This document shows positions 32,681 through 42,612 of a stretch of 64,000 bases of DNA, piece by piece. The notes beneath the pieces are model-generated. The model saw only the letters and a program-made list of their open reading frames with translations, was not told the origin of the DNA and did no database searches. The stretch is from Mesostigma viride. Taxonomy: Eukaryota; Streptophyta; Mesostigmatophyceae; Mesostigmatales; Mesostigmataceae. Positions within the stretch are counted from its first letter, which is position 1. Each line of letters begins with the position of its first letter. The stretch covers positions 706,001-770,000 of the forward strand of contig RPFO01000299.1 of NCBI GenBank assembly GCA_009746045.1, read 5' to 3'. The translations under genes and the position numbers were made by a program.

Positions 32681-33687
32681 ATTGGGCACCGGAGAGGCCA
32701 AAGTGTGAATCAAATGTAATGGGAGAGAGAGACGATGTTTCGCTTTCACCGACGTTGAGAAGGGAGGACTTGGCTTTGCTATTTGCAACGGATGACCTTT
32801 CTTTGTGATGAGTCAGCCGTCAGCAGTTTGCATCATGGGTCACGTGAGATTTGAAACAAGCACGCGGCTAAGGTTGACCCGATGACGGCATACGGCGCCG
32901 GCTGACAAATTCAATTACCGCTTCAGACCAGGTTCAGACTCATACGGACTGCAGCATCTTGTTGATAATCGTTTGATACTCCCGTCAACACTCAACAGCC
33001 GTAGAGCCGCCGCCTGGCATCGTATCTGTCAGTCAGCAGGCTGTCGGGCCGGGAGGTTGGGCGCTACATAGGTATGCCGCTGCCCGCTAGCCCGCTACCC
33101 GCTACAGACTACAGACCTCTCTAAAATCTGAAGTCGCATGTCTCCAGGCTCTACAGGCTGTATCTACCCTCGATCTGCCCTGCTCTGATTGAAATTTTCA
33201 CAGTTCCAGCAGGGTTCCAGTTGCGATCTCCTTTCCAAACGTCGGCTTTGCTTGCCAGTTGCCAAGTGGCATGTGAAGCCAGGTTACGTGTTCTGCCACG
33301 CGGCAAAAGATCATGCAACACGGCGTGTAGCTTGTGTCACTGGGCCCGAGTGGGCTGTGGAGAGGAGTGTGGGACCACCGGACCAGCCTGGACCAGCGCT
33401 TTGTGGTGACGCTCGACGAGGGCCGACTTCTCGTCACGAGGGCCGCATGGCCCGAGTCACTACAAGTCGTCCCGAGTGGCCGCACAGCGCTGCGAATGGA
33501 ACCGAGATCGATAAGCGCGAATGGAAACCGAGTGGAAAAATCTGCACTCGATCATTTGATGCCTGCGATAACTTGTGATCAACTCCTCCCCGTGAACAAA
33601 GTGGTGGCCAGCGTTGGACTGGTTATTATTCTTATCGTGCACTTTTTCAGTAAAGCTGATCAGGTTGATTGCGATAATAGGCTTACA

Positions 33688-34404
33688 ATGGCGCTAGCAG
33701 GACAGTCTGCAATCGTGTTTGGTGCAACTGGTGAAGTTGGCCGGGGTGCTGCCATAGCCTTAATCACATTCGGGATATCTCCATTGTTCATCGCTGGTCG
33801 CAACGCTTCCAAGCTTAATACGCTCGCGGCAGATTTGGCTGCAAGGCCAGGCGCCAAGAAAATTCAAACCATCGTGGCGGATTACTCGACCCCGGAAGGT
33901 GCCCAAAGCGCCCATGATCAAGTGGTGAAATACTTGGGTTCAAGCCCCCTTGACCATGTTATTAGCTCATCCGGTCCATGGTGGCAGCTGCCGTCCATAA
34001 AAGACGCAAGTCCCGCTCAGGTGCAGCAGGCCCTGGCCGCGAATATCCATTCCCATTTATATGTTTATACCCAATTTGGGAATCTTGCGAAAAGGTCTTA
34101 CCAACTTGTGAACGGAGTGGCCCTGCGGGGATTGCCTCATACTGGTATTACGGGCGCGTGCGCGCACGCCGTCGACGGCATCTCCAAGCTATTCTCTGCG
34201 GAGCTGGGGCGGAGGTTTACTCAACTTTTGATTGTGTCTTCCGTTGGGCACGCTGACATGAGGGGCCCATCGACAATGGACCCTGCGAAGTTTGGAAAGG
34301 TGTTTGTCGCCATCGCACTGGGACTTGGCAGCCCCGACAGGCAGGGGACCATAGTTGTGGATGATAAAATTCATGCCGAACTGACCTCAAAGCTCCCTAG
34401 GTGA
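33688..34404 (+). CDS. SDR-fold (short-chain dehydrogenase-like) protein lacking the YxxxK pair
   Basis: 238 residues from MALAGQSAIV, about the normal length for a classical SDR. The frame is open further upstream, but homology begins at this Met. The nucleotide-binding motif GATGEVGRG lies at residues 10-18, and GRN and AD follow as expected for cofactor contact. The active-site helix reads TGACAHAVDGISKL where YSASKAAVEGL is usual, so the catalytic Tyr and Lys are both replaced. It may be a non-catalytic or unconventional member. Intronless, with no transposon inside. The upstream 32800-33680 has no recognisable gene. Confidence 0.75.
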   Translation: MALAGQSAIVFGATGEVGRGAAIALITFGISPLFIAGRNASKLNTLAADLAARPGAKKIQTIVADYSTPEGAQSAHDQVVKYLGSSPLDHVISSSGPWWQLPSIKDASPAQVQQALAANIHSHLYVYTQFGNLAKRSYQLVNGVALRGLPHTGITGACAHAVDGISKLFSAELGRRFTQLLIVSSVGHADMRGPSTMDPAKFGKVFVAIALGLGSPDRQGTIVVDDKIHAELTSKLPR

Positions 34405-34794
34405 GAAGAAGAGAAGTGGGGGTTGCCTAAGGGTTACTCGTGGGTGGTTCAAATGGTGTGGTAGTTAGCTTTCAGGGCTTCCTTGATCAAGCCCATGCTC
34501 TATGTGTTTGGACTTAGTGCTTGCTGCAAGGGAATTCTTGTCGTCACTCGCATGCGCCCACATATTGAACCCCCATGAGCATGTGCCTCCAACGTTCAGT
34601 ATGTACAGTTTCTGCTTTGTTGCTTCTTACACATGCATTATCCGAAGTAACGTTTTCACCCTACTGCATAGTGTGGCCGCTATTTTTTACCATGGTAATT
34701 GTCCCTATTTCATGAATGAGGAATCCTGGGACCCCAAACAATCCCCCCAGCATGGATTTGCGTGTCCCCATCCATCCATCCATTTATCGGGGTT

Positions 34795-34850
34795 AATGCT
34801 CCGTGACTCCCCAACGGGAGCACGAGTTTAATTAATTAATTAGTTATTGG
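34795..34850 (+). mobile_element. LINE family B tail fragment
   Basis: GCTCCGTGACTCCCCAACGG, then GAGTTTAATTAATTAATT. A further (TTAA)n run lies at 34926-34958. The rest of 34405-35230 is AT-rich and shows nothing else. Confidence 0.55.
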
Positions 34851-35232
34851 ATTGCCATGCACACGAGCATAACTATATATCTTATTTTTATATCATTTAT
34901 AGTTGTCTCACTTGATAATCAGGGTAATTAGTTAATTAATTAATTAATTAATTAATTAGGAACATAACTCCGATCAGAATATACGCTTGGCTGATTTCGA
35001 TAGTACCGGCTACGCCCCCTTCTACAGAAGGATTCAGCCGTGTTCAGCCCGTCTCACGGTGCGAGACTGAACAAGTCTCGCGTGCAGACACGTGTGTAGT
35101 ACTCCTACACACAGATCTCGAGTGATTTATCTAGTACCAAATCCGAAAGGCTTGCATCACTCCCCGGACAGGAGAACTTTTGCGGATGACTGTATGTGTA
35201 AGTTGGCGATGCCATGGTAACCGGAGACGTCC

Positions 35233-35475
35233 GTCCTATAGTCAGCAAAATTGGTGCGAGAGGTCCCCAGTTCGATTCCGGTCGGATTCATTTGCAGATC
35301 GCGTTTTCCGCGTTTTCCGCGGCCCGGCACTGAACGCAAATTAATTAATTAATAGACACGTGACTGCGCCGGCACTGAACGCAAAGGTTTTCACCTTTGC
35401 GGAGTGTCTGATCAGAATAACTCCGTTGGGAGTACATGTAGCACATATCCCTGAGAAGGGGCATATAGCTTTTAG
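35233..35475 (+). repeat. SINE-like repeat joined to a LINE family A 3' end
   Basis: A B-box-bearing repeat (35233-35340), a short interruption with TTAATTAATTAAT, a repeat of the GCACTGAACGCAAAGG segment, then the LINE family A terminus (35418-35475). The same SINE-to-LINE junction is seen at 22796-23005. Confidence 0.6.
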
Positions 35476-35715
35476 AGTGTCTGATCAGAATATAGCTTTT
35501 AATACATGCTGGGAGCTACTTCGTTGCAAGGGTGGGAGTGTAAGCTGCCCAAGGTTGCTCTAGGTGCATGCCAGGGCACCTGCACCCTCATGATCTATCA
35601 CGCTATGCCCAGCTAAGGGGGAGCATGTCATGTGGGGGAAGATCATCATGGCTATACAAGAGCTAAGGCATGGCTTCTCAACAGAGAGCATCTCTCTGCA
35701 ACGGCATAGCATTCT

Positions 35716-35850
35716 GATCAGACACTCCGCAAAGGTGAAAACCATTTGCGTTCAGTGCCGGGCCGCGGAAAACGCGGAAAAACGCGATCTGCAAATGAAT
35801 CCGACCGGAATCGAACTGGGGACCTCTCGCACCAATTTTGCTGACTAAAG
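35716..35850 (-). repeat. SINE-like repeat, inverted copy
   Basis: The complement of 22796-22942, with the B-box at 35811-35821 on the minus strand. Together with 35233-35340 it forms an inverted pair. The following 35880-36690 shows no gene. Confidence 0.6.
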
Positions 35851-36689
35851 GACGGACGTCTCCGGTTACCATGGCATAGCATGGCTAAATTCTTAACCCG
35901 TGTTTTTTTAATTAGAACGCGATATACTGCGTTGTAAGCTATTTATAGAACACGTCATAACATCTAGGGAAAATTTTTTTTCATAGTCATGTGTATACTT
36001 TCCTGAAAGCCCATAAATCAAAGGATTTTTTGAGCTACTCAGACCTACAAAATGCTAATTCATTAGAGAGATACACTGGTTTGAATTCAGGGGGGTCTGA
36101 CCATGACCGCGATTTGTTGACCCTAGGTCACAAGTCATGTGCTTATTCACAAATGGTTCATGAAAAAAATCTGGCTTCTTGCACGAGCTATGGGCAACAT
36201 ATGCAGGCTCTGTGAAACAAAACTCAGGCCCATTGGGCCACTGGAGCTATTTTTTATTAGCATTACAATTACAACGCAGTACAACGCAGTGGGAAAAATG
36301 AGAGCCCTTCACAACAAGACCCAACGATCGACACGAGCCCCATCAACGGGGATATCATGAGCTAGGAGGGTCAAAACGTTGAAAATAGGAGTTGTACAAG
36401 TTGTACAGCATCAAACATGCATCAAACATCATGACTGGATGACATAATATGACTGAATCAGGCAGCCATAGCCAAAGCATCATCCACTCTCACAACGTGT
36501 TGAGCACGTGCCTGGTGGGAAGGGAGGCACTGGGTTTTCATTCCATAACGTGTGCAATACTGAAAGAAAGAGGCATGTGTAATGCAAGGCTTGGATAGGT
36601 TGAGTGATCCATGAGCTTACATGCAGGCAAAGATGACGCTGGAATGCATGCTAGCAAATGGTGGCAAGATGCTAACAACGCATGATTAT

Positions 36690-38155
36690 ACACTATGATT
36701 ATGGGCCCTAAAACGCAGCCGCCCAACCGAACCGAGCTGGTCTGAGCGCGACTTTGACGTTGACGGGTTATTTTCCACCTTCGACGACGCCAGACCCAGC
36801 TATTTCGACATGCCACCCATCAAGATACTGGAGCTCGTGTTTTATGGGTCATACGCCTCCCTTTTCGACCTGTGCAAGCGCCTTCAAAGCCATAGCCGCC
36901 TCCGCACTGGACCTGACGGCCGGTTAACCTGGCCCGCTGGTCTCGCCCCCGTCTTCAGCTCGCCGCCCTCTTTTCCATCCTGTATCACGGACCTCTGGAC
37001 CCCCTCCCAATCCACCTTCCTCCTCCACCTCCAAGAAACCAAACGTCTTAAGGATAATGCCATCGCTATCGAGGTCCTGCAGAACACCGCGGGCCTCACC
37101 GCCCAGGCGGTGAAGGACATTGCCGCCAAGCCAGCCTCTGCTGGCCTGGCCGGCGATGCTCCTCCCATCACGACCTGGGCGGACATGCTTAAGCAGCACA
37201 CCACCTCCACCACCTCCGCCGTCGCAGCCGAGCTCCAGCGGCAGACGCTTGACCTCCGCGAGGAGGCCGAGCTTGCCAAGCGCAGCCTTAACGTCATTGT
37301 CAAGAACCTCGCCATGGAGGAAGGTGAGAATTCCGAGAAGCTTGCACGTGCGTTTGAGAGAGAAATTCTTAGTCGCATGGGCCTTACTGGTGAGATCGAC
37401 CTGGTCGCCCACCGCCTTCCCCGCGCGCGGGGTAAGGCAGGGCCGCCCCCGCTCCTTCTCACCTTTAAGACCCCGGCAGACAAGATTTCTTTTCTCCGAA
37501 GCGGCTCGAGAAGACTCTCTTCACCCTTGACGACGACTTGACCCTGGCGCAGCAACAACGGCGACGGGAGCTATGGCCGACCTACCTCCAGCTCCGGCAG
37601 ACCAAGGCGGGGCAGCCGGTGTACTGGAAGGGGGCGGCCATCTACGTCGGCCACAAGCCCTGGCAGGCGACCCCCGCGGCCCCAACGACTCCAGACGCCC
37701 CAGCTTAGGGGAATACAGCAGTAGTGTAGAATAGTTAGACAGTGGCCTTGTACATGCCCGCCTACTACAGGCACTATACCAGCTGAGGCCTAGCCTTTTT
37801 AGTCATGTACATGTGTGCCTATGATGTGCCACACTCCAGACAATGCCTAGCCTTATTTAGTAATGTTGTGCCCATGCAGGGAGTCACTCTCTGCTGAGAA
37901 GCCATGCCATAGCTCTTGTATAGCCATGATGATCTTCCCCCTCACAGGCATGCTCCCCCCTTACCCGGGCATAGCGTGATAGACCATGAGGGTGCGGGTG
38001 CCCTGGTGCACCTAGAGCAAGTGTTGTTTACATTCGGACCACCCTTGCAGGAAGTAGCTTAGAATGTATTATAGGCTCATATGCCCCTTCTCAGGGCTAT
38101 GTGCTACATATACTCCCAACGGAGTTATGTTCCTAATTAATTAATTAATTAATTA
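36690..38155 (+). mobile_element. LINE-like element, family A, most complete copy ('half-LINE')
   Basis: A leader, the ORF1p-like frame, a ~420-bp 3' region with the CATATGCCCCTTCTCAGG block, and a (TTAA)n tail at 38135-38155. It ends 55 bp before the viral left TIR and points at it. An oppositely oriented relative sits at the right end of the virus (62700-63600). Confidence 0.6.
36810..37708 (+). pseudogene. LINE ORF1p-like protein, one frameshift from intact
   Basis: Starts MPPIKILELVFYGSYASLFDLC and runs 230 codons in one frame to about 37505, then continues in another (KTLFTLDDDLTLAQQQRRR) to a TAG at 37706. Order: N-terminal domain, Ala-rich middle with heptad-like EEAEL segment, an RRM-like strand (LNVIVKNLAM), RLPRARGKAGPPPLLLTF, and a C-terminal segment resembling the L1 ORF1p C-terminal domain. 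That family is an RNA-binding chaperone of retrotransposition particles. No ORF2 follows, so copies depend on another element's enzyme. Identification is by architecture and weak motif likeness. Confidence 0.55.
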
Positions 38156-38306
38156 TGGGCGCCTAGCTGATCTTCTTGCACAATCAACGCAGTATAAACC
38201 ATCAATATCCAATTAATTAATTAAGTAGCTTCCATCATCATTCCGTCATCATTCCGTCATCGCGGCTCACAGAAGGGCACCAGCTTTATGCTGGCATCTG
38301 CCACCC

Positions 38307-38780
38307 CTATAGTGACCCTATAGTGACCGCGGCCTAGGGTGGGGTATCACCCTAAACCCTAAACCCTAAACCCTAAACCCTAAACCCTAAACCCTAAACC
38401 CTAAACCCTAACACCGTCTCCAGACACCCACGGCATCCCCCCACCCTGGCTATCACCCTCCCACTGTGACTAAATTTACTAAGTTTACTATGGGTTTTTG
38501 GTTTTTTTTCTAGGAAATTCAAGCCAGCTGCCATGAGGTCAAAGTGCTACAGGTGCTGTGTGGTACAGGGTAGCTATAGTGACCTTATAGTGACCATGGT
38601 GGTAGACTCTTATGCTGGCATCCCAGGGTGACTAAATTTACTAAGTTTACTATGGGTTTTTGGTTTTTTTTCTAGGAAATTCAAGCCACCTCCCATCACC
38701 TCGTGGTCATGCAACACACTAGAGTGTTGCATGTAATTTTAGTTTCCCACGGGAGTAGCTATAGTGACCTTATAGTGACC
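38307..38780. promoter_or_regulatory. Paired TATAGTGACC iterons in left TIR
   Basis: Close direct pairs of YTATAGTGACC start at 38307, 38574 and 38760, each in the same orientation, and all are mirrored in the right TIR. Arrays of this kind near viral ends often mark replication origins; that role is inference here. Confidence 0.5.
38350..38411. repeat. (CCCTAAA)n telomere-type array in left TIR
   Basis: Eight to nine perfect CCCTAAA units, the plant/green-algal telomere repeat, about 130 bp inside the TIR terminus. Confidence 0.97.
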
Positions 38781-39020
38781 ATGGTGGTAGACTCTTATGC
38801 AGGCATCCCAGGGTGACTAAATTTACTAAGTTTACTATGGGTTTTTGGTTTTTTTTCTAGGAAATTCAAGCCACCTGCCATGAGGTCAAGGTTGTGACAT
38901 CCAGTCCCACCATGCCATAAGAGGGTGAGGCGTGTGGGATATGGGACTAAGTCATTTCCCGTGGGAAACTATGTTTACTACGTTTACTATGGGTTTTGGG
39001 TTTTATTCCTAGGAAATTAA
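38468..39020. repeat. Degenerate ~180-bp internal repeats of the TIR
   Basis: The block GACTAAATTTACTAAGTTTA...CTAGGAAATTCAAGCCA starts at 38468, 38629 and 38815, with a fourth, more diverged version at about 38968. Confidence 0.8.
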
Positions 39021-39785
39021 TTCAGGTGTGCACCACCAAAAACACACCTGAATTTCCCAAAAAAAGAACCCCCAAAAAACTTAGTAAATATAGCGCTGGT
39101 TGTCTCTTTGATAGTCTCCCACGACAAATGGTTATGAAAACATAGTTTCCCACGGCAAAATGACCAATAAATCCATCTCCCACGGGAAAGGCCATGGGGG
39201 CCGGCCAGCGGGGGTGCAGCGGAGGGGCGCGGACTGCCAAGCAGTGGCGGGACTGCCAGGTGGTGGTGTGGTGTGAGGGCTTGCTGTGTTTTCTCGTGGG
39301 AAACTATAAATACTACTAAATTGATATTTTCAGTTGGAAATGGAGGTTTTATTCGATGTGAGTGAGAGTGCATGCACACGCTTGCATAATTTCCCGCAGA
39401 GAAAACCCAAAACCCGTAGTTAGCTTAGTAAATTTAGTAAGGTGCTGGAGGGTCGAGCAGTGCGTGGGAGTTGGCGGACCCGGCGAGGGCCGCGCGGCGG
39501 GGTGTGCAGAGTGTCATTTTATTACTCTGTGTAACCTCTGGAAACTCAGACGACCTATGCAAGAATCCCATACGACCTGCGTCGATGCATGAGAGGTTTA
39601 CTCTACTTTTTAAACCCGCAGTTAGAACTGCAATTCGAGACGAAATGAAAATTGTTTTCAGCATACATTGACGCGTTTTATACTGCATAAACGAATTCAT
39701 TAAAATATATAACACGTTTACATTCGTTATCAGCTCGACAAGAGCGAAATGGCAAGCTCGTTGCCGTCGTCAACAAGACGACAAT

Positions 39786-40358
39786 CTACTCCTTGTCCTT
39801 GGAGTGTCCAGTCAGGCTCTTCACGTACGAGGCGGAGTTCTTCTTGTCGCCATGGCCGTGGGAGCTTGACGCTCCCTCGCGGCTCCTCTTCCTGCCATTG
39901 GAAGTGGCGGTCTTTGCGTCCTCGAAACCCTTCTTTGCCTCCTCCCATGCCTTGTAGAGGGCAATGGGGGAAATGCCTGGCTGGCGCTTGGACTTGGAGA
40001 AGCCATTGAGGAAATCGTCAACCATCTTAACGCACCCGTCGGCTTGGTCGAGGCGAATCCACTCGCAGCGGTCCTCGACCTTCTTCGGCCTTGCCGCGTT
40101 CCTCTCGTAGACCCACTCGACGCAAATTTTTGGCGTCTTGCGGTCGACATCGTCATATCCGGCGTCGTGAATCTTGAAGACCTCGCAGGTAGGTCCGGTG
40201 CCTCCAACAGCACCTTCGTTTCCGGAAAGAAGGGAGACCTTGTGCGTCAGGTGTGCGAGCTGGTCAGATATCTTTGTCTGGCCGTCCTCGAGACCATCGA
40301 GGATTTTTCCAAGCATTGCCAACGCCTTCTCGCAAGGCCCTGCGTTTCGGGAAGCCAT
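39786..40358 (-). CDS. PLV hypothetical protein, basic C-terminus
   Basis: 190 residues. An N-terminal helical stretch (ALAMLGKILDGLEDG) is followed by a mixed central domain and a Lys/Ser/His-rich tail (GRKRSREGASSSHGHGDKK). It is the leftmost gene of the structural block, and the first one inside the left TIR. No family is recognised. The 39504-39780 stretch between TIR and gene holds nothing evident. Confidence 0.6.
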   Translation of the reverse strand: MASRNAGPCEKALAMLGKILDGLEDGQTKISDQLAHLTHKVSLLSGNEGAVGGTGPTCEVFKIHDAGYDDVDRKTPKICVEWVYERNAARPKKVEDRCEWIRLDQADGCVKMVDDFLNGFSKSKRQPGISPIALYKAWEEAKKGFEDAKTATSNGRKRSREGASSSHGHGDKKNSASYVKSLTGHSKDKE

Positions 40359-40507
40359 GGCTACCGGCAGAGAGCTTGCAACGTGAGATGCGTGACTTGC
40401 ACGTGATTTTGCCTATTTGTGCACAATGTGCCAAGGTCCGTTACGTCTGCTGGCACGGCCTGGACAGGACGCGAAGGTGGCTGGACTTGTACAAGTGTCG
40501 AACTTGG

Positions 40508-40711
40508 CTAAATTTCGGAGCGATGCAAGTCTAAGGTGGCCTCTACCACGTGGCGAGTTCTGGGACGTGAATTTAGGTAAAAAGACTCGTAAGCGTGCGA
40601 GTAATCAACTGGGTCACTTGTCAATCGCCTGAACGAAGATTCTAGAGTGTCCACGAGAGTGAATTTTCCGAAGCAACCACCCATATATGATGCGCAGAAA
40701 TTACTTGCCAT
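40508..40711 (-). CDS. Possible small PLV protein
   Basis: 67 residues. Its ATG overlaps the stop of the upstream gene (40701), an arrangement common in compact viral genomes. There is no recognisable domain, and it could be chance. Confidence 0.25.
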   Translation of the reverse strand: MASNFCASYMGGCFGKFTLVDTLESSFRRLTSDPVDYSHAYESFYLNSRPRTRHVVEATLDLHRSEI

Positions 40712-41207
40712 GGCAGGAACATTTTTTTTTCTCTAGCCCTCGGACTTTCTCGAAACGCAAAATTACAACGAATTTCGCCACAGCCGTTGGGACCGTGTAA
40801 GAATCATCACCAGCAGCCCTGTCGAGGTGCACGAGGCTTAAAGATAAACGACCACCATTCCGAAACAGATATGGATCAGTCAGGTTCATATAATTGTGAT
40901 CGTTGACGCATGTGTAAGTCGTAGCTACAGCCCCACCAGAGCAAAATTCTGAAAAAAGCACTGCGTGCTCATCCAAATTGTTCTCGGCCCCTCGAAAGTT
41001 AGGCGATGTCACGCCAAGTATACTCTTCCCCGCTGCTCCCTGGATGTTAACTAGATAGGCTGCATGCCCACCTCCTCGCCAGTCCTCGTCGATGATGGGG
41101 GCTCTCGGGTCTGGCTTGATGACAAATTCTGCCCGTCTCGTTGTGGCGTCAAAGGAGAGTGCCTTGTTGCTGTCTAGTAAAATCTGATAAAAAGTGGGAT
41201 ACTCCAT
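40701..41207 (-). CDS. PLV hypothetical protein, probable virion component
   Basis: 168 residues, rich in beta-type segments (AEFVIKPD, SLSLVHLD, AKFVVILRFEK) with few charged helices and a Cys/Lys end. Its position among structural genes and this composition suggest a capsid or spike accessory protein. I recognise no family. The upstream sequence has a TATA-like TATATATC on the coding strand. Confidence 0.55.
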   Translation of the reverse strand: MEYPTFYQILLDSNKALSFDATTRRAEFVIKPDPRAPIIDEDWRGGGHAAYLVNIQGAAGKSILGVTSPNFRGAENNLDEHAVLFSEFCSGGAVATTYTCVNDHNYMNLTDPYLFRNGGRLSLSLVHLDRAAGDDSYTVPTAVAKFVVILRFEKVRGLEKKKCSCHGK

Positions 41208-41260
41208 GCTTTATTGTGATATATAGAAGAGATATTTAGTTCTTGTCTTGCATCCTATGT

Positions 41261-42385
41261 CTATGGGGGAGTGCCCCACTTGGCCACGAGGTACCCGCGG
41301 ATCAGCTCCAACTCGGCGGAGGTCTTGGCGGTATTGTAGATGAGGATCTCGCCGATCCACCCGTCAAAGGCGCGGACTGCGTTAGTGGTATCGCCACCAA
41401 CTATGAGATTGCCTGTGTACGTTTCGGGATTTGACCCGGCAGTTGCGTTTGCGGTACGCCCGTCGAATCTGGTAGTGCAAGTGTTCAATACCGTGTCGAT
41501 CGAAAGCGCGAGGACATGCTGCTTGTTGTCGAAAAAATTAGGTCTTGATGCCATCGTGACAAATATCTGGGTTGTCCCAGGACCCCGTGTCGTGGCTACG
41601 ACGTTAGTCGACGCCACCTGGTACACCATGGCGTTCGATCTCACTGTTGTGCTTCCTATCATGTAGCCTCTGATGACGTCCGTGGTCCCGGGGTTGTTGG
41701 TATCAGGGTAGGTAGCGTTTGTCAGCTGTTTGGCGACCATCACCATGCACGACTGGGTCCCGATAGATCCCCAGAATGTAGAAGGCGAGGTCAGAAGTCC
41801 CGAGCGGAGGTTGATGAAGCGGAGGGACGTCTTCCCGTTGAGCTCGGTGGTGTCGAGAATGGGCGTCTTCGCGGAATTGGACTGCGTTAAGTGATATCCC
41901 GAGGCCAGGTTCTTCTTGTCGCTCACCCGCAGCACGTCCCCGCCCGCGGTGCTCTGGACGGCGGTCCCCGTGGTGTCGCTGAACAGGGTGCTGCCGTCCG
42001 ACGGGTCGTACCACGCGTACAGCGCGGGGTCGGCGGCGGGGTCGTACGAGTACGTGAACGAAAGTGTATTGGAGGCCGCGTTGCCACTCCCCCACGATGC
42101 GTCTATCACCGTGTTTGCATCCACGTTTACAGTCGTTGACAAGTTGGCCATAGTTGGAGTGACGTCGAACGTGTAAGAGTTTCCACTTCCCAGGAGATTG
42201 GAGGCCGCCCCATTGGTAACGGTGATGTCGCCCAACACAAAACCAGTTACAGGCCTGTTAAATGTGGCAGTCACGGTCACTGGAACAGCAGTAGGCGTTG
42301 GGCTGCCAGTCGTGAGGGTTACAGTATTCTTGGCACGCCTCTTCCGCGTGAGTAGTGGGCAAATGCTATAATCAAACGACATCAA
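41261..42385 (-). CDS. Ig-like plus LamG-like fibre/attachment protein
   Basis: 374 residues. After a basic N-terminus (TRKRRAK), residues ~20-90 match a bacterial Ig-like repeat (VTVTATFNRPVTGFVLGDITVTNG...YTFDVTP). Residues ~115-374 resemble a concanavalin/LamG-type jelly-roll ending GWIGEILIYNTAKTSAELELIRGYLVAKWG. Such modules bind carbohydrate and occur in phage and viral adhesins, so a receptor-binding fibre is the likely role. The Ig-like repeat suggests exchange with bacterial or phage genes. Confidence 0.75.
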   Translation of the reverse strand: MMSFDYSICPLLTRKRRAKNTVTLTTGSPTPTAVPVTVTATFNRPVTGFVLGDITVTNGAASNLLGSGNSYTFDVTPTMANLSTTVNVDANTVIDASWGSGNAASNTLSFTYSYDPAADPALYAWYDPSDGSTLFSDTTGTAVQSTAGGDVLRVSDKKNLASGYHLTQSNSAKTPILDTTELNGKTSLRFINLRSGLLTSPSTFWGSIGTQSCMVMVAKQLTNATYPDTNNPGTTDVIRGYMIGSTTVRSNAMVYQVASTNVVATTRGPGTTQIFVTMASRPNFFDNKQHVLALSIDTVLNTCTTRFDGRTANATAGSNPETYTGNLIVGGDTTNAVRAFDGWIGEILIYNTAKTSAELELIRGYLVAKWGTPP

Positions 42386-42407
42386 ACTAATCTACACTAT
42401 CATGACA

Positions 42408-42590
42408 CTATTTTTTGGAGTTTTGTGGCAGTGGGTATTGAAACTTCCCAACCAGAACCGGCCCTTGTTTTGCTGGCAAAAGTGAGGCCCTGCCATCATC
42501 TGCTAGGTTTGGCGTATCGAAGATCAGTATCTGCCTGTTTAAGGGGTTTGCGACTATCCTAGGGTCTTTGAGATAATCCATCGAAGACAC
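42408..42590 (-). CDS. Small PLV protein
   Basis: 60 residues, filling exactly the space between the capsid gene stop (42613) and the next start (42385). The tight packing supports it. No family is recognised. Confidence 0.45.
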   Translation of the reverse strand: MSSMDYLKDPRIVANPLNRQILIFDTPNLADDGRASLLPAKQGPVLVGKFQYPLPQNSKK

Positions 42591-42612
42591 AGTATACTAG
42601 AGAGGGAGATTT

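Larger units (their letters stand above)
38211..39504. repeat. Left terminal inverted repeat of the PLV
   Basis: Reverse-complementary to 61443-62720 over almost its whole length. The outer part starts TTAATTAAGTAGCTTCC and the inner end is CCGCGCGGCGGGGTG. The only sizeable difference I found is a ~21-bp fragment of repeat family C (GCGCTGGTTGTC...) near 39087-39107, absent from the right copy. The TIR holds telomere-type repeats, TATAGTGACC iterons, three or four degenerate ~180-bp units, and several TCCCRYGGGA words. Confidence 0.95.

Noticed and set aside
35233-35340. A functional tRNA gene in the SINE-like repeat
   Set aside because: The T-arm has mismatches and no acceptor stem is formed. 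Three near-identical dispersed copies indicate a SINE-type repeat.
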